The notes beneath the pieces were generated by a model. It searched no databases, was not told the origin of the DNA, and saw only the letters and a program-made list of their open reading frames with translations. Made by a program: the position numbers and the translations under genes. Source: an uncultured Collinsella sp. (lineage in GTDB: Bacteria > Actinomycetota > Coriobacteriia > Coriobacteriales > Coriobacteriaceae). Taken from it: a stretch of 6,956 nt of DNA. How positions within the stretch are numbered: the first letter of the stretch is position 1; each line of letters begins with the position of its first letter. The DNA lies in NCBI GenBank assembly GCA_900554465.1, contig USHF01000076.1, forward strand, positions 1 to 6,956. Reading direction: 5' to 3'. Positions 1 to 6,116 of the stretch are shown here, one piece after another.

Positions 1-20
1 ATAAGAGACAGCTTTCCGTT

Positions 21-53
21 AGCGGCCCGTTTGGGAAACTAGGGACCGCTTTT
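21..53 (+). terminator. Possible plus-strand intrinsic terminator or repeat hairpin
   Basis: AGCGGCCC (21-28) pairs with GGGACCGCT (42-50) apart from one bulged base. The loop itself contains GTTT-GGG-AAAC (29-39), which extends the stem. Four T residues follow directly on the plus strand (50-53). This geometry fits a rho-independent terminator for a plus-strand gene ending left of the window, convergent with the sugar operon. It could equally be one more hairpin of the repeat mosaic that fills this end, because no coding sequence is visible to be terminated. Confidence 0.35.
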
Positions 54-62
54 CGACAAAAA

Positions 63-142
63 TCCGGGATGCATTTTCCGATTGAGGGCCTCAAGGGAAA
101 CCGCACCCCATGTTGGACGCTCATTCTGGGATGTGCTTTCCG
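63..142. repeat. Two degenerate copies of an 18-base GGGATG...TTTCCG element
   Basis: The 18-base segments at 63-80 and 125-142 align without gaps and match at 14 of 18 positions, sharing GGGATG and TTTCCG. A third relative lies at 5951-5968, matching the second copy at 14 of 18. Between the first two is a hairpin at 75-100: TTTCC and TTGAGG pair with CCTCAA and GGAAA around a single central G, with a small internal loop. I see no gene in 1-308. The stretch consists of these elements, a 55-base repeat and a terminator. Function is unknown; a dispersed intergenic repeat is the likely explanation. Confidence 0.4.
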
Positions 143-161
143 CAGTTGATCGATGCGGCCT

Positions 162-216
162 TTAAGGACTGTCCCAAGCTGCCGGCAGGAAAGGAACGTC
201 CCCAAGTGCCGGGTTT
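162..216. repeat. 55-base dispersed repeat, left copy
   Basis: This segment is identical to 6062-6116 at 54 of 55 bases, in the same orientation and offset by exactly 5,900 bases. The only difference is A at 196 against C at 6096. The unit is internally duplicated: an AAGGAC-N-GTCCC-AAG...GCCGG half occurs twice about 27 bases apart. The first half carries the odd palindrome GGAC-T-GTCC (166-174). The single difference breaks the matching palindrome in the second half of this copy. No coding potential is visible. Confidence 0.85.
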
Positions 217-258
217 CCGCAGCCTGCAATGCTCCTCATGAACAGCCGCCTCAATAAC

Positions 259-292
259 AAAAGCCCCCGCGGCCGAAGCGGACCGCGGGGGC
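259..292 (-). terminator. Intrinsic terminator of the PTS / 6-phospho-beta-glucosidase operon
   Basis: On the minus strand a perfect 10-base-pair GC stem (283-292 with 263-272) is followed by four U residues (262-259). The ten-base loop can add three more pairs (CCG with CGG) past one bulged U. It begins 17 bases after the hydrolase stop codon and is the natural end of the operon. It shares sequence with the carbamate kinase terminator, both in the AAAAGCCCC foot and in the CG[AG]AGCGGAC loop side. Confidence 0.9.
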
Positions 293-308
293 AACAGACC
301 TGCAAGAG

Positions 309-1763
309 TTAACTCAAGTCCTCGCCATTTGATGCAATGACCTTTTGGTACCAGCAGAAGCTGTCCTTTCGGTAGCGATCGAACGTGCCTTTGCCCATAT
401 CATCGGCATCAACATAAACAAAGCCATAGCGCTTCTTCATCTGCCCCGTCGAGGCCGACACCAAATCGATACAGCCCCACGGCGTGTATCCCATCAGGTC
501 AACACCGTCCTCGACAATTGCATCGCGCAGCGCAAGAATATGCCTTCGCAGGTAATCAATATGATACGCATCGTGGACTTTGCCGTCTTCCAGCGCATCG
601 AGCCCGCCCACACCGTTCTCGGCGATAAAGAGCGGAAGATGGTAACGATCGTGGTAGCCGGCAAGCGTCACGCGCAAACCCAGCGCATCGATCTGCCACT
701 TCCAGGCAGTCTCTTTATCCTTGAGGTACGGATTGCGCAACGTCGGGAACACGTTGCCCTCCGCCTTCTCGGCGATCACCTGATCATCGGCGCACACCAA
801 GCGCGAGCAATAGTACGAGAACGAGATGAAGTCGACCGTATGCTCTGCCAGATACTCCGTATCGCCCGGCTCAAAGGGCACGTGAACACCCTCTTTCTCG
901 AGTGCACGCAGCTTCCAAGCAGGATAGGCGCCCGCAGCCATCACGTCTGTGTAGAAGTAGCGGCCGCGGTCCTCCTCATACGCAAGCCATACGTCCTCGG
1001 GCGCACAACGGTACGGATAGGTCGCACCGGCAGCGACCATGCAACCCACCTTGTTTGCGGGATCGATCTTGTGCAGAATCTCGACAGCGCGAGCGCTCGC
1101 CATAAACATATGGTGCGAGAACGCCGCGGTCACGGCTGCACGGTCACGCTCATCCTCGAGCGTGACACCCGCGTTGAGATAGGACAGCGCCACGCTGTTG
1201 ATCTCGTTGAACGTAAGCCAATAACGCACGAGGCCCTGGTACGCGCGTCCGACGGTCTCGACGTAGTGCGCATACCGCTCGATCATCTCTCGGCTTTGCC
1301 AGCCACCATAGCGCTCGACCAGAGCCAACGGATAGTCGTAGTGCGACAGCGTCACAAGCGGCTCGATTCCATGCTCGCGCAGCGCCTCGAATACCTGACG
1401 GTAAAACTCCAAGCCCTCGCCGTTGGGCTCGGTCTCCATCCCTGTGGGAAAAATACGGCTCCAGCAAATTGAAAGACGCAGGCACTTAAAGCCCATCTCG
1501 GCAAAGAGCTCGACATCCTCGTGCCAATGATGGAAGAAGTCGTTGCCCCAGCGGCATGGATACAGCCTGTCCGGATCGTCCACGGGCTTTTGCCTGCCAA
1601 ACATTACATCCCAGCGGTCGGAACCCTGTGGGATCAGGTCGGAGTGCGACATGCCGCGGCCGCCCTCGTTCCAGCCCCCTTCGGCCTGGTTGGCGGCGAG
1701 GGCACCACCCCACAAAAAGCCCTCGGGCATACCGGCGGCAGACGTTCTGTCAAAGTAACTCAT
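309..1763 (-). CDS. GH1 6-phospho-beta-glucosidase
   Basis: This is a cytoplasmic glycoside hydrolase family 1 enzyme of 484 residues, the usual length for phospho-beta-glucosidases. It should hydrolyse PTS-imported 6-phospho-beta-glucosides to glucose 6-phosphate plus glucose or an aglycone. The family start signature (PEGFLWGGALAANQAEG) is near residue 13. The acid/base Glu is in TFNEIN (about E187) and the nucleophile Glu in IAENG (about E382). The phosphate-recognition motif LVSASTGQMKKRYG (about S436, K444, Y446) is typical of BglA/AscB-type 6-phospho enzymes and not of plain beta-glucosidases. No signal peptide is seen. I chose the ATG at 1763, one base after the EIIC stop (TAG-C-ATG), which suggests translational coupling. 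An in-frame ATG at 1775 would overlap EIIC by 11 bases and has GAGG directly against the ATG, a poor spacing. It is the last gene before the terminator. The exact sugar is not determinable from sequence. Confidence 0.93.
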   Translation of the reverse strand: MSYFDRTSAAGMPEGFLWGGALAANQAEGGWNEGGRGMSHSDLIPQGSDRWDVMFGRQKPVDDPDRLYPCRWGNDFFHHWHEDVELFAEMGFKCLRLSICWSRIFPTGMETEPNGEGLEFYRQVFEALREHGIEPLVTLSHYDYPLALVERYGGWQSREMIERYAHYVETVGRAYQGLVRYWLTFNEINSVALSYLNAGVTLEDERDRAAVTAAFSHHMFMASARAVEILHKIDPANKVGCMVAAGATYPYRCAPEDVWLAYEEDRGRYFYTDVMAAGAYPAWKLRALEKEGVHVPFEPGDTEYLAEHTVDFISFSYYCSRLVCADDQVIAEKAEGNVFPTLRNPYLKDKETAWKWQIDALGLRVTLAGYHDRYHLPLFIAENGVGGLDALEDGKVHDAYHIDYLRRHILALRDAIVEDGVDLMGYTPWGCIDLVSASTGQMKKRYGFVYVDADDMGKGTFDRYRKDSFCWYQKVIASNGEDLS

Positions 1764-1764
1764 G

Positions 1765-3114
1765 CTACTCAGCATCCTCGGCAGAAGCTGCCGCGGCGTT
1801 CTCCTGCTCCTGAGCCAGGAGCTGGTTATCGTACACCTTAAAGAACGGGTACCAGACCACAGCCATGACCACGATCAAAACGATCGTAAACACCCAGATG
1901 CGCGGGTCGAGGCACTGGACAAAGCCCTGAACGAAGATGGGGAACGTGCCGCTCACCAAGATGTAGAAGTTAGAGACAAGACCCAGTGAGACCGCACCCC
2001 AATACAGCAGGGCCGAGATCATGCCGCCTAGCACAAACGGAATCATGAGGATCGGGTTGAAGATGATGGGCGCGCCGAAGATCGCGGGCTCGGAGATACG
2101 GAAGAAGCTCGGCACGATCGATGCCCTGCCAAATGCCTTGAGCTGCTGCGACTTTGCCCTAAACGCGCAGAGCGCCACAAAAGAGAACGTATTACCCGTG
2201 CCGCCGATGAGGTTGATGGCCAACGACATGAGCGCCGGGTGGAACTCAAGCGGCTGCCCGGCAGCATAGAGCGAGGCGTTGGCGGCAAAGGCGGCAAGCG
2301 TGACCGGGGCGGTGATGGGCATTACGATCATGTTGCCGTGGACGCCAAAGCACCAAAACAGCAGCGTCATGAAGCAGATAAGCAGTGCGCCGGGCACAGA
2401 GTCAACTGCGACGGAAAGCGGGGCAGCGAGCAGCTTCTCGATAACCGAGGGGACGGACAGCGCGGGATCGATCATCTGGATCAGCAGGTTGCCGCCAAAG
2501 AAGATGAGGATGTTGGCGAGCATAGGTACGATGGCGCCAAAGGTTTCGGACAAAAACGGCGGCACGCCATCGGGCATCTTGATGGTGATGCCCTTGGTCT
2601 GGCAGAAGCGCGTGACCTCGACGGAGACCAAGGCAACGATGATGGCGGTAAACAGGCCCTGCGCACCCAGATAGGTGCAGGGGACCGCCTGGAGCACGGA
2701 CTCGTCAGCAAGCTGGTAGTAGGACGACGGCGCCGCGGCGATCAGGAACATCACCAGCGAGGTCATGCCGGCGTTAAGCTTGGGCATCTTGTAGGTGCCC
2801 GCCAGGTTATAGGCGATTGCGAACGTCACGATCACCGACAGTATGCCCATCGTCATGTTGAAGGGAATGAGCAGCGTGAGCTTATTGGCCGTGGCAAAAT
2901 CGAGCCAAGGGCCAAAGACGGACCAGAACCCGCCCTGCGCCACCAGGTCGGCCGTGACCGGCGGGTTGGCGAGGATCATAAAGACGGCAGAGACCAAGAT
3001 GAAGCTGATCGCGCTCATAAAGCCCTTTTGCATGGAGGCAAAGTGGCGCTCGGTGCCGCAGAAATTGGCAATAGGGGTCAGTTTTTCCTGAAGCAGGGTC
3101 ATGAACTTTTCCAT
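1765..3114 (-). CDS. celB: PTS Lac/cellobiose-family transporter subunit EIIC
   Basis: This is the membrane channel subunit of a Lac-family PTS permease (ChbC/CelB/LicC relatives), which binds the sugar outside and presents it inside for phosphorylation by EIIB. It has 449 residues, the normal length. The amphipathic N-terminus (MEKFMTLLQEKLTPIA) is followed by about ten hydrophobic segments from residue 32 to about 425. Two substrate-site residues known from the Bacillus cereus ChbC structure are matched: His in FGVHGN (about H259) and Glu in RISEPAIFG (about E342), within the conserved GGTGNTFSF...FFRISEPAIFGAPIIFNP block. The C-terminal tail is short and rich in Ala and Glu. A strong ribosome binding site overlaps the EIIB stop codon upstream, and the hydrolase start lies one base downstream. 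The symbol marks the family; substrate is inferred, with cellobiose or another beta-glucoside most likely given the GH1 neighbour. Confidence 0.95.
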   Translation of the reverse strand: MEKFMTLLQEKLTPIANFCGTERHFASMQKGFMSAISFILVSAVFMILANPPVTADLVAQGGFWSVFGPWLDFATANKLTLLIPFNMTMGILSVIVTFAIAYNLAGTYKMPKLNAGMTSLVMFLIAAAPSSYYQLADESVLQAVPCTYLGAQGLFTAIIVALVSVEVTRFCQTKGITIKMPDGVPPFLSETFGAIVPMLANILIFFGGNLLIQMIDPALSVPSVIEKLLAAPLSVAVDSVPGALLICFMTLLFWCFGVHGNMIVMPITAPVTLAAFAANASLYAAGQPLEFHPALMSLAINLIGGTGNTFSFVALCAFRAKSQQLKAFGRASIVPSFFRISEPAIFGAPIIFNPILMIPFVLGGMISALLYWGAVSLGLVSNFYILVSGTFPIFVQGFVQCLDPRIWVFTIVLIVVMAVVWYPFFKVYDNQLLAQEQENAAAASAEDAE

Positions 3115-3119
3115 GGTCG

Positions 3120-3126
3120 CCTCCTA
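3120..3126 (-). promoter_or_regulatory. Ribosome binding site of EIIC overlapping the EIIB stop codon
   Basis: On the minus strand TAGGAGG holds both the EIIB TAG stop (3126-3124) and an AGGAGG Shine-Dalgarno sequence, with a five-base spacer to the EIIC ATG at 3114. The shared bases imply coupled translation of the two subunits and settle the EIIC start. Confidence 0.85.
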
Positions 3127-3417
3127 GCCCAACAGCGACTGGGCGAGTGCCAGCACGTTGGCGGCGTTGCCCATGCCGTAGTCCTGTGCGGGGATGACCG
3201 CGGTCGGCTTACCGCTCCCCTGCTTGACGGTGTTGAGCTGGTAGGACACCTGCGGCCCCAAGAGCAGCACGTCATAATCGGCGCAGGTCTCCTGATACTC
3301 GCCGATACCCACCGCATCGATATCGAGCTCGATGCCGTTTTGCTCCGCGTATTTCTCAAGTTTCTTCATCAGAATGCTTGTAGACAGGCCAGCTGCGCAA
3401 ACAAGAAGGATCTTCAT
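3124..3417 (-). CDS. celA: PTS Lac/cellobiose-family phosphocarrier subunit EIIB
   Basis: This 97-residue soluble EIIB accepts phosphate from EIIA on a cysteine and passes it to the sugar held in EIIC. The N-terminal MKILLVCAAGLSTS is the diagnostic phosphocysteine loop, with the active Cys at residue 7. GPQVSYQL near residue 54 matches the family's central strand and following loop. Length and absence of membrane segments fit a free-standing EIIB. The reading frame is open upstream to an ATG at 3492, but that would add 25 non-homologous residues and overlap the EIIA gene. The ATG at 3417, preceded by GAAGGGA, gives the canonical start. The gene is 46 bases after EIIA and immediately before EIIC. 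Its ribosome binding site lies in a 13-base palindrome. The symbol is by family, and the substrate is inferred. Confidence 0.95.
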   Translation of the reverse strand: MKILLVCAAGLSTSILMKKLEKYAEQNGIELDIDAVGIGEYQETCADYDVLLLGPQVSYQLNTVKQGSGKPTAVIPAQDYGMGNAANVLALAQSLLG

Positions 3418-3430
3418 AAGGGATTCCCTT
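3418..3430 (-). promoter_or_regulatory. Palindrome over the EIIB ribosome binding site
   Basis: The bases directly before the EIIB ATG read AAGGGA-A-TCCCTT on the minus strand, an uninterrupted odd palindrome. As RNA it can fold into a five-pair hairpin with a three-base loop that buries the AGGGA Shine-Dalgarno sequence. The structure is visible; a role in lowering or coupling EIIB translation is only an inference. Confidence 0.4.
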
Positions 3431-3463
3431 CGCATTGATTGGTTGGATAGTCGCCGCACGCCG

Positions 3464-3790
3464 TTAGGCGTTCTTGGCTGCAGTGCGCTCATACAGGCAG
3501 ATCAGCTCCTGCACGAGCTCCTGAGCAAGCATGGAGCACATGAGGTGGTCCTGAGCATGGACCAGCAACACATCCACCGACAGATGCTCGCCCGCCGCCT
3601 CGGTCGAAAGCAGCTGCGTTTGGATGTGGTGAGCCTTGATTCCCGCATCCTTTGACTGCTTCATGAGTTTGGCGGCAGCGTCAAAATCCCCCGCCTTTGC
3701 CTTTTCAAGGGCTTCGAAGGCAAGGCTGCGTGCCTCTCCCGCTGCAGCGACCAGCTGAAACGAAACCATCTCGGTTCCCTGATCGTCCAT
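3464..3790 (-). CDS. celC: PTS Lac/cellobiose-family phosphocarrier subunit EIIA
   Basis: This 108-residue helical EIIA of the LacF/ChbA/CelC family takes phosphate from HPr and donates it to EIIB. Lac-family EIIA proteins work as homotrimers. The hallmark VHAQDHLMCSML is near the C-terminus. Its first His is residue 78 and the following Asp is residue 81, matching the active-site His and the metal-binding Asp numbering of lactococcal LacF. LVAAAGEARSLAFEAL (residues 13-28) matches the first helix. The frame extends to an ATG at 3841, but the ATG at 3790 has a strong GGAGAGGAG ribosome binding site about seven bases upstream and gives the normal family length, so I used it. It is the first gene of the transporter cluster, 119 bases after the regulator. 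HPr and EI must be encoded elsewhere. Confidence 0.95.
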   Translation of the reverse strand: MDDQGTEMVSFQLVAAAGEARSLAFEALEKAKAGDFDAAAKLMKQSKDAGIKAHHIQTQLLSTEAAGEHLSVDVLLVHAQDHLMCSMLAQELVQELICLYERTAAKNA

Positions 3791-3909
3791 AACGGTCTCC
3801 TCTCCCGTGATGTTTGGTTTGTACTTGAATATTCGAAACACCTATCTCCCGCCCGCAATCCTCGAGGTTTATTGCAGGTAGATTGACAGGGTCATCGACA
3901 AAAGAAGTC
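3791..3909 (-). promoter_or_regulatory. Probable promoter/operator region of the PTS operon
   Basis: This 119-base gap separates the regulator stop from the EIIA start, while all later junctions are 46 bases or less. LicR/MtlR-type activators bind DNA just upstream of their PTS operons, so an operator is expected here. The gap contains an imperfect palindrome (3852-3878) and a GAATATTC palindrome (3827-3834). On the minus strand TTGCGG and GAATAT are 18 bases apart, but each matches the consensus boxes at only three of six positions, so I do not claim a located promoter. Read-through from the regulator remains possible. Confidence 0.4.
3852..3878 (-). promoter_or_regulatory. Imperfect palindrome, candidate activator site or RNA hairpin
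   Basis: CCCGCAAT (3852-3859) and ATTGCAGG (3871-3878) form eight-base arms with one mismatch, which becomes a U-G pair in the transcript. The spacer begins with the perfect palindrome CCTCGAGG (3860-3867). The position, about 60 bases before the EIIA start, suits an activator-binding site. The regulator is of the DNA-binding type, so a DNA operator is preferred over an RNA antiterminator. No U-tract follows. Confidence 0.4.
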
Positions 3910-5805
3910 TTAAGCCGTATGCGCTTGCACAAGCGCCATCAGCTCATGCCAGGACCGGCGCTCGCGTAAGCGCTCGACCCCCTGGCGGTCCATAAAGATC
4001 TCAGCGAGCAGCGAGCTCAAGATCCGCGCCTCATCGCCGCCCGACCGGGCAAACGACACCATAAAGACGATATCGACCTCATGGCCGTATTCGTCCCAAA
4101 GAATGGGATGTTCGAGCAGGCCCACGGTAACAAAGGCCTCGGCGCTCAAAGGATGCATCCCATGGGGCATGGCCACCCCATTGCCAAACGAGGTGGCACT
4201 CGCGCTCTCGCGCTCGGCAACCTCTTGGGCAAACTGGGCATCGACACGGCCGCTCTCGACGGCGCGCTCGGAGAGATATCGGAGAACGGCCTGCTTCGAC
4301 GACGCCTCAACGCGGTTGAAGAACAGGGCACGGCTAAAGAAAGCGCTCAGGGAGTCCGATTGCGCAGCGTCATCACTCAGCACCTTGCGGATAGCGTTGA
4401 CATCGCTCGTCTCCAAGAAGAAATCGACCTCGCGGACGGGCACAGGCAACTTGACGTTGAGCGGCACCGTTGTGAACACGTAGTCGATGTGCGAAAAGTC
4501 GAGCGTTCCCACGCGGGCGACGTCGCATGTCTCAATCGACTCGATATACATACCAAACTGCTTGCGGTACTGGTGCTCGAGCATACGGGCGCTTCCCGCT
4601 CCCGAGGCGCACACGATCAGGATGCGTTTGCGACGCGGCTGGTCGGCTTGCTGCTCGAGGGCCAGGGCAAATGCCATGGCGATGTAGCCGAGCTCCTCAT
4701 CAGAGGGCTGGCTGCCAAAATGACGCTCGAGTACCTGCGAGGTGCCGGCCGCCATCGAATAGGCCAACGGAAACCTCGTCTTGATATCGGGCAGCATGGG
4801 GTTATCCATATGCATGTGATATTCAAGGCGATAACCCAGAGGGCCAATATGCCGAGCAAGGTTCATGCGAAGTTCAAGATCGCTGCTAAAGTCAAACCTA
4901 AACTCATCGTTGACCGTACGTACCATCTCGGAAGCAATCTCCCACATCTCGTCCGAGATAACGGCAGAGCCCTTCTCGGGCACGCCCGTGCCCCTGCCGA
5001 GCAAATGGATTGCGATAAAGGCAACCTCTTCTCGGGGCATGCTCACGCCCAGGGCATCCTTGATGTTTGCGGCAATCTGGAAAGCCGCGGCGTATTCGCG
5101 CGTTCCCTCCAGTTTTTGAACGTCCGATTCTGCAGCTGGGACATAGCAGCCCTGCTCGATGCGGCCAAGAGCGATGTAAAGATGCATGATGAGATTGCGG
5201 GATGCCAGCGAGCTCACCGTGACGGGCGAGGCCGTCAGGGCATCGTCCACACATGCGGCGATGGACCGCAGGTGCTCGGCGAGCTTTGCATCGTCGGTGT
5301 CGGGCAACACGGGCCTCACCAGCGAGGCCAGGCACAGGCGCCGTTGCGACTCCCCGCCCGCAACGCGGATTCCGTAGCGTGGGCGCTTTTCAAGCGTTAA
5401 GTCAAATTGGGCGAGTTTCTGCTCTACCAGACGCATGTCATTGGACAGAGTCCGCGCCGAAACGTAGAGTAAATCCGCATACTCCTCAATCGTCACCCAC
5501 TGGGACCGCATTAGGAGGTCGTTAAGAAGGAAGGACACACGGCCGTCGCGCGTATCAGGAATGCCCGGATGGGCCAGAGCCGCACCGTCTAGCAAGCGAG
5601 CAAGCTCATCTGCACGTGCAACATCGATACGATACTGCCCCTTGCTGCCAACGATGCGTGCAACCCCTGCAAGGTTGTCGTTTGCGCGATGGATATAGTT
5701 TCTCACGGCGCGCTCGCTTACCTCGAGACGCTTGGCAAGTACCGCGACAGCGACAGGCTGAGCGTCCTCGATCATATTTACAAGCTGCTTGACGCGAGCA
5801 TCCAT
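3910..5805 (-). CDS. PTS-regulated transcriptional activator, LicR/MtlR type (BglG superfamily)
   Basis: This is a 631-residue multidomain regulator expected to activate the adjacent PTS operon according to PTS phosphorylation state. Domains in order: HTH_11-like winged helix (about 5-60; LAKRLEVSERAVRNYI); second Mga-like HTH (about 92-150; ADLLYVSARTLSNDM); PRD1 (about 175-285) with His 208 (LIMHLYIALGR) and His 267 (AFIAIHLLG); PRD2 (about 288-388) with His 319 (NLARHIGPLGYRL); EIIB-like domain (about 393-480) with phosphocysteine loop ILIVCASGAGSAR, Cys 399; and EIIA-like fructose/mannitol domain (about 490-630) with active-site His 548 in VAMPHG. At the usual second PRD2 histidine the sequence is IAMAFALAL, with Ala (378) where relatives have His. 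The ATG at 5805 has a very strong AAGGAGGAGG ribosome binding site. Databases often name this family 'BglG antiterminator', but two DNA-binding HTH domains replace the RNA-binding CAT domain. The effector sugar is inferred from neighbours. Confidence 0.93.
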   Translation of the reverse strand: MDARVKQLVNMIEDAQPVAVAVLAKRLEVSERAVRNYIHRANDNLAGVARIVGSKGQYRIDVARADELARLLDGAALAHPGIPDTRDGRVSFLLNDLLMRSQWVTIEEYADLLYVSARTLSNDMRLVEQKLAQFDLTLEKRPRYGIRVAGGESQRRLCLASLVRPVLPDTDDAKLAEHLRSIAACVDDALTASPVTVSSLASRNLIMHLYIALGRIEQGCYVPAAESDVQKLEGTREYAAAFQIAANIKDALGVSMPREEVAFIAIHLLGRGTGVPEKGSAVISDEMWEIASEMVRTVNDEFRFDFSSDLELRMNLARHIGPLGYRLEYHMHMDNPMLPDIKTRFPLAYSMAAGTSQVLERHFGSQPSDEELGYIAMAFALALEQQADQPRRKRILIVCASGAGSARMLEHQYRKQFGMYIESIETCDVARVGTLDFSHIDYVFTTVPLNVKLPVPVREVDFFLETSDVNAIRKVLSDDAAQSDSLSAFFSRALFFNRVEASSKQAVLRYLSERAVESGRVDAQFAQEVAERESASATSFGNGVAMPHGMHPLSAEAFVTVGLLEHPILWDEYGHEVDIVFMVSFARSGGDEARILSSLLAEIFMDRQGVERLRERRSWHELMALVQAHTA

Positions 5806-5867
5806 GTCCTCCTCCTTTCCCTGCGTCTAGTCTAACGCGGTAAAGAATGACACTCCACGTCGCGCTC

Positions 5868-5885
5868 GTTCCGCCAACTCGGAAC
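5868..5885. promoter_or_regulatory. Inverted repeat upstream of the regulator gene
   Basis: GTTCCG (5868-5873) and CGGAAC (5880-5885) are perfect six-base arms with a six-base spacer, about 60 bases before the regulator ATG. This is a plausible place for an operator. A second weak palindrome (GCGT...ACGC, 5823-5838) lies closer to the start. I could not locate convincing -35 and -10 boxes around them. The DNA between this repeat and about 5950 shows nothing else I recognise. Confidence 0.3.
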
Positions 5886-5950
5886 AGGTTGCGGGGAGTC
5901 CAGCTGAGCTATGGAGAGCCTGGGGAAAGGGCCCGAAGGCAATGCGTCGG

Positions 5951-5968
5951 TGTGGGATGCGCCTTCCC
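5951..5968. repeat. Third copy of the 18-base GGGATG...TTCC element
   Basis: This segment matches 125-142 at 14 of 18 positions without gaps. As on the left side, it lies near a 55-base repeat, so both flanks of the sugar locus carry the same two element types. The similarity is short and degenerate, so confidence is modest. Confidence 0.3.
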
Positions 5969-6005
5969 AGCCATTGTGCAGTCATTGGGGACAGACTTAA
6001 ATGAG

Positions 6006-6061
6006 TAGTCATTGGGGACGTTCTTGTTTGACTAGTCGTTTAAGAACGTCCCCAATGACTA
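6006..6061. repeat. 20-base perfect inverted repeat with palindromic loop
   Basis: The arms TAGTCATTGGGGACGTTCTT (6006-6025) and its exact complement (6042-6061) enclose a 16-base loop. The loop holds the palindrome GACTAGTC (6030-6037) at its centre. Either DNA strand or a transcript could form a very stable hairpin. It lies 33 bases beyond the carbamate kinase terminator stem and about 200 bases before the regulator start. Confidence 0.85.
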
Positions 6062-6116
6062 TTAAGGACTGTCCCAAGCTGCCGGCAGGAAAGGACCGTC
6101 CCCAAGTGCCGGGTTT
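6062..6116. repeat. 55-base dispersed repeat, right copy
   Basis: This is the direct-repeat partner of 162-216 (54 of 55 identical). Both internal halves here keep the odd palindrome GGAC-N-GTCC (6066-6074 and 6093-6101). The second half can also form a CCGGCA/TGCCGG hairpin (6082-6087 with 6107-6112). On its right it joins GTCCCCAATGAC without a gap, whereas the left copy runs into unrelated sequence there. Confidence 0.85.

Noticed and set aside
345..1472. Long plus-strand open frame (375 codons) opposite the GH1 gene
   Set aside because: It is antisense to a gene with clear catalytic motifs. Its translation shows no recognisable domain, and long antisense frames are expected in GC-rich DNA.
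2239..3438. Long plus-strand open frame (399 codons) opposite EIIC and EIIB
   Set aside because: The translation is a low-complexity His/Gly/Asp/Arg-rich shadow of the EIIC coding strand and spans two genes and their junction.
3827..3834. GAATATTC as a defined operator or -10 box
   Set aside because: An eight-base palindrome alone is too short to claim, and no good -35 partner is found at the right spacing.
4081..5400. Long plus-strand open frame (439 codons) opposite the PTS activator
   Set aside because: It is antisense to a gene whose whole length is explained by known domains, and its product resembles no family I recognise.
5841..5950. tRNA or small RNA gene before the regulator
   Set aside because: I could not form a cloverleaf or find T-loop or anticodon features, and there is no terminator-like end.
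5827..6012. 61-codon minus-strand open frame in the gap before the regulator
   Set aside because: Its start lies inside a palindromic repeat, I see no good ribosome binding site, and the product has no recognisable features.
6006..6061. Intrinsic terminator
   Set aside because: The stem is strong but no T-tract follows on either strand, and a proper terminator for arcC already exists at 6141-6173.
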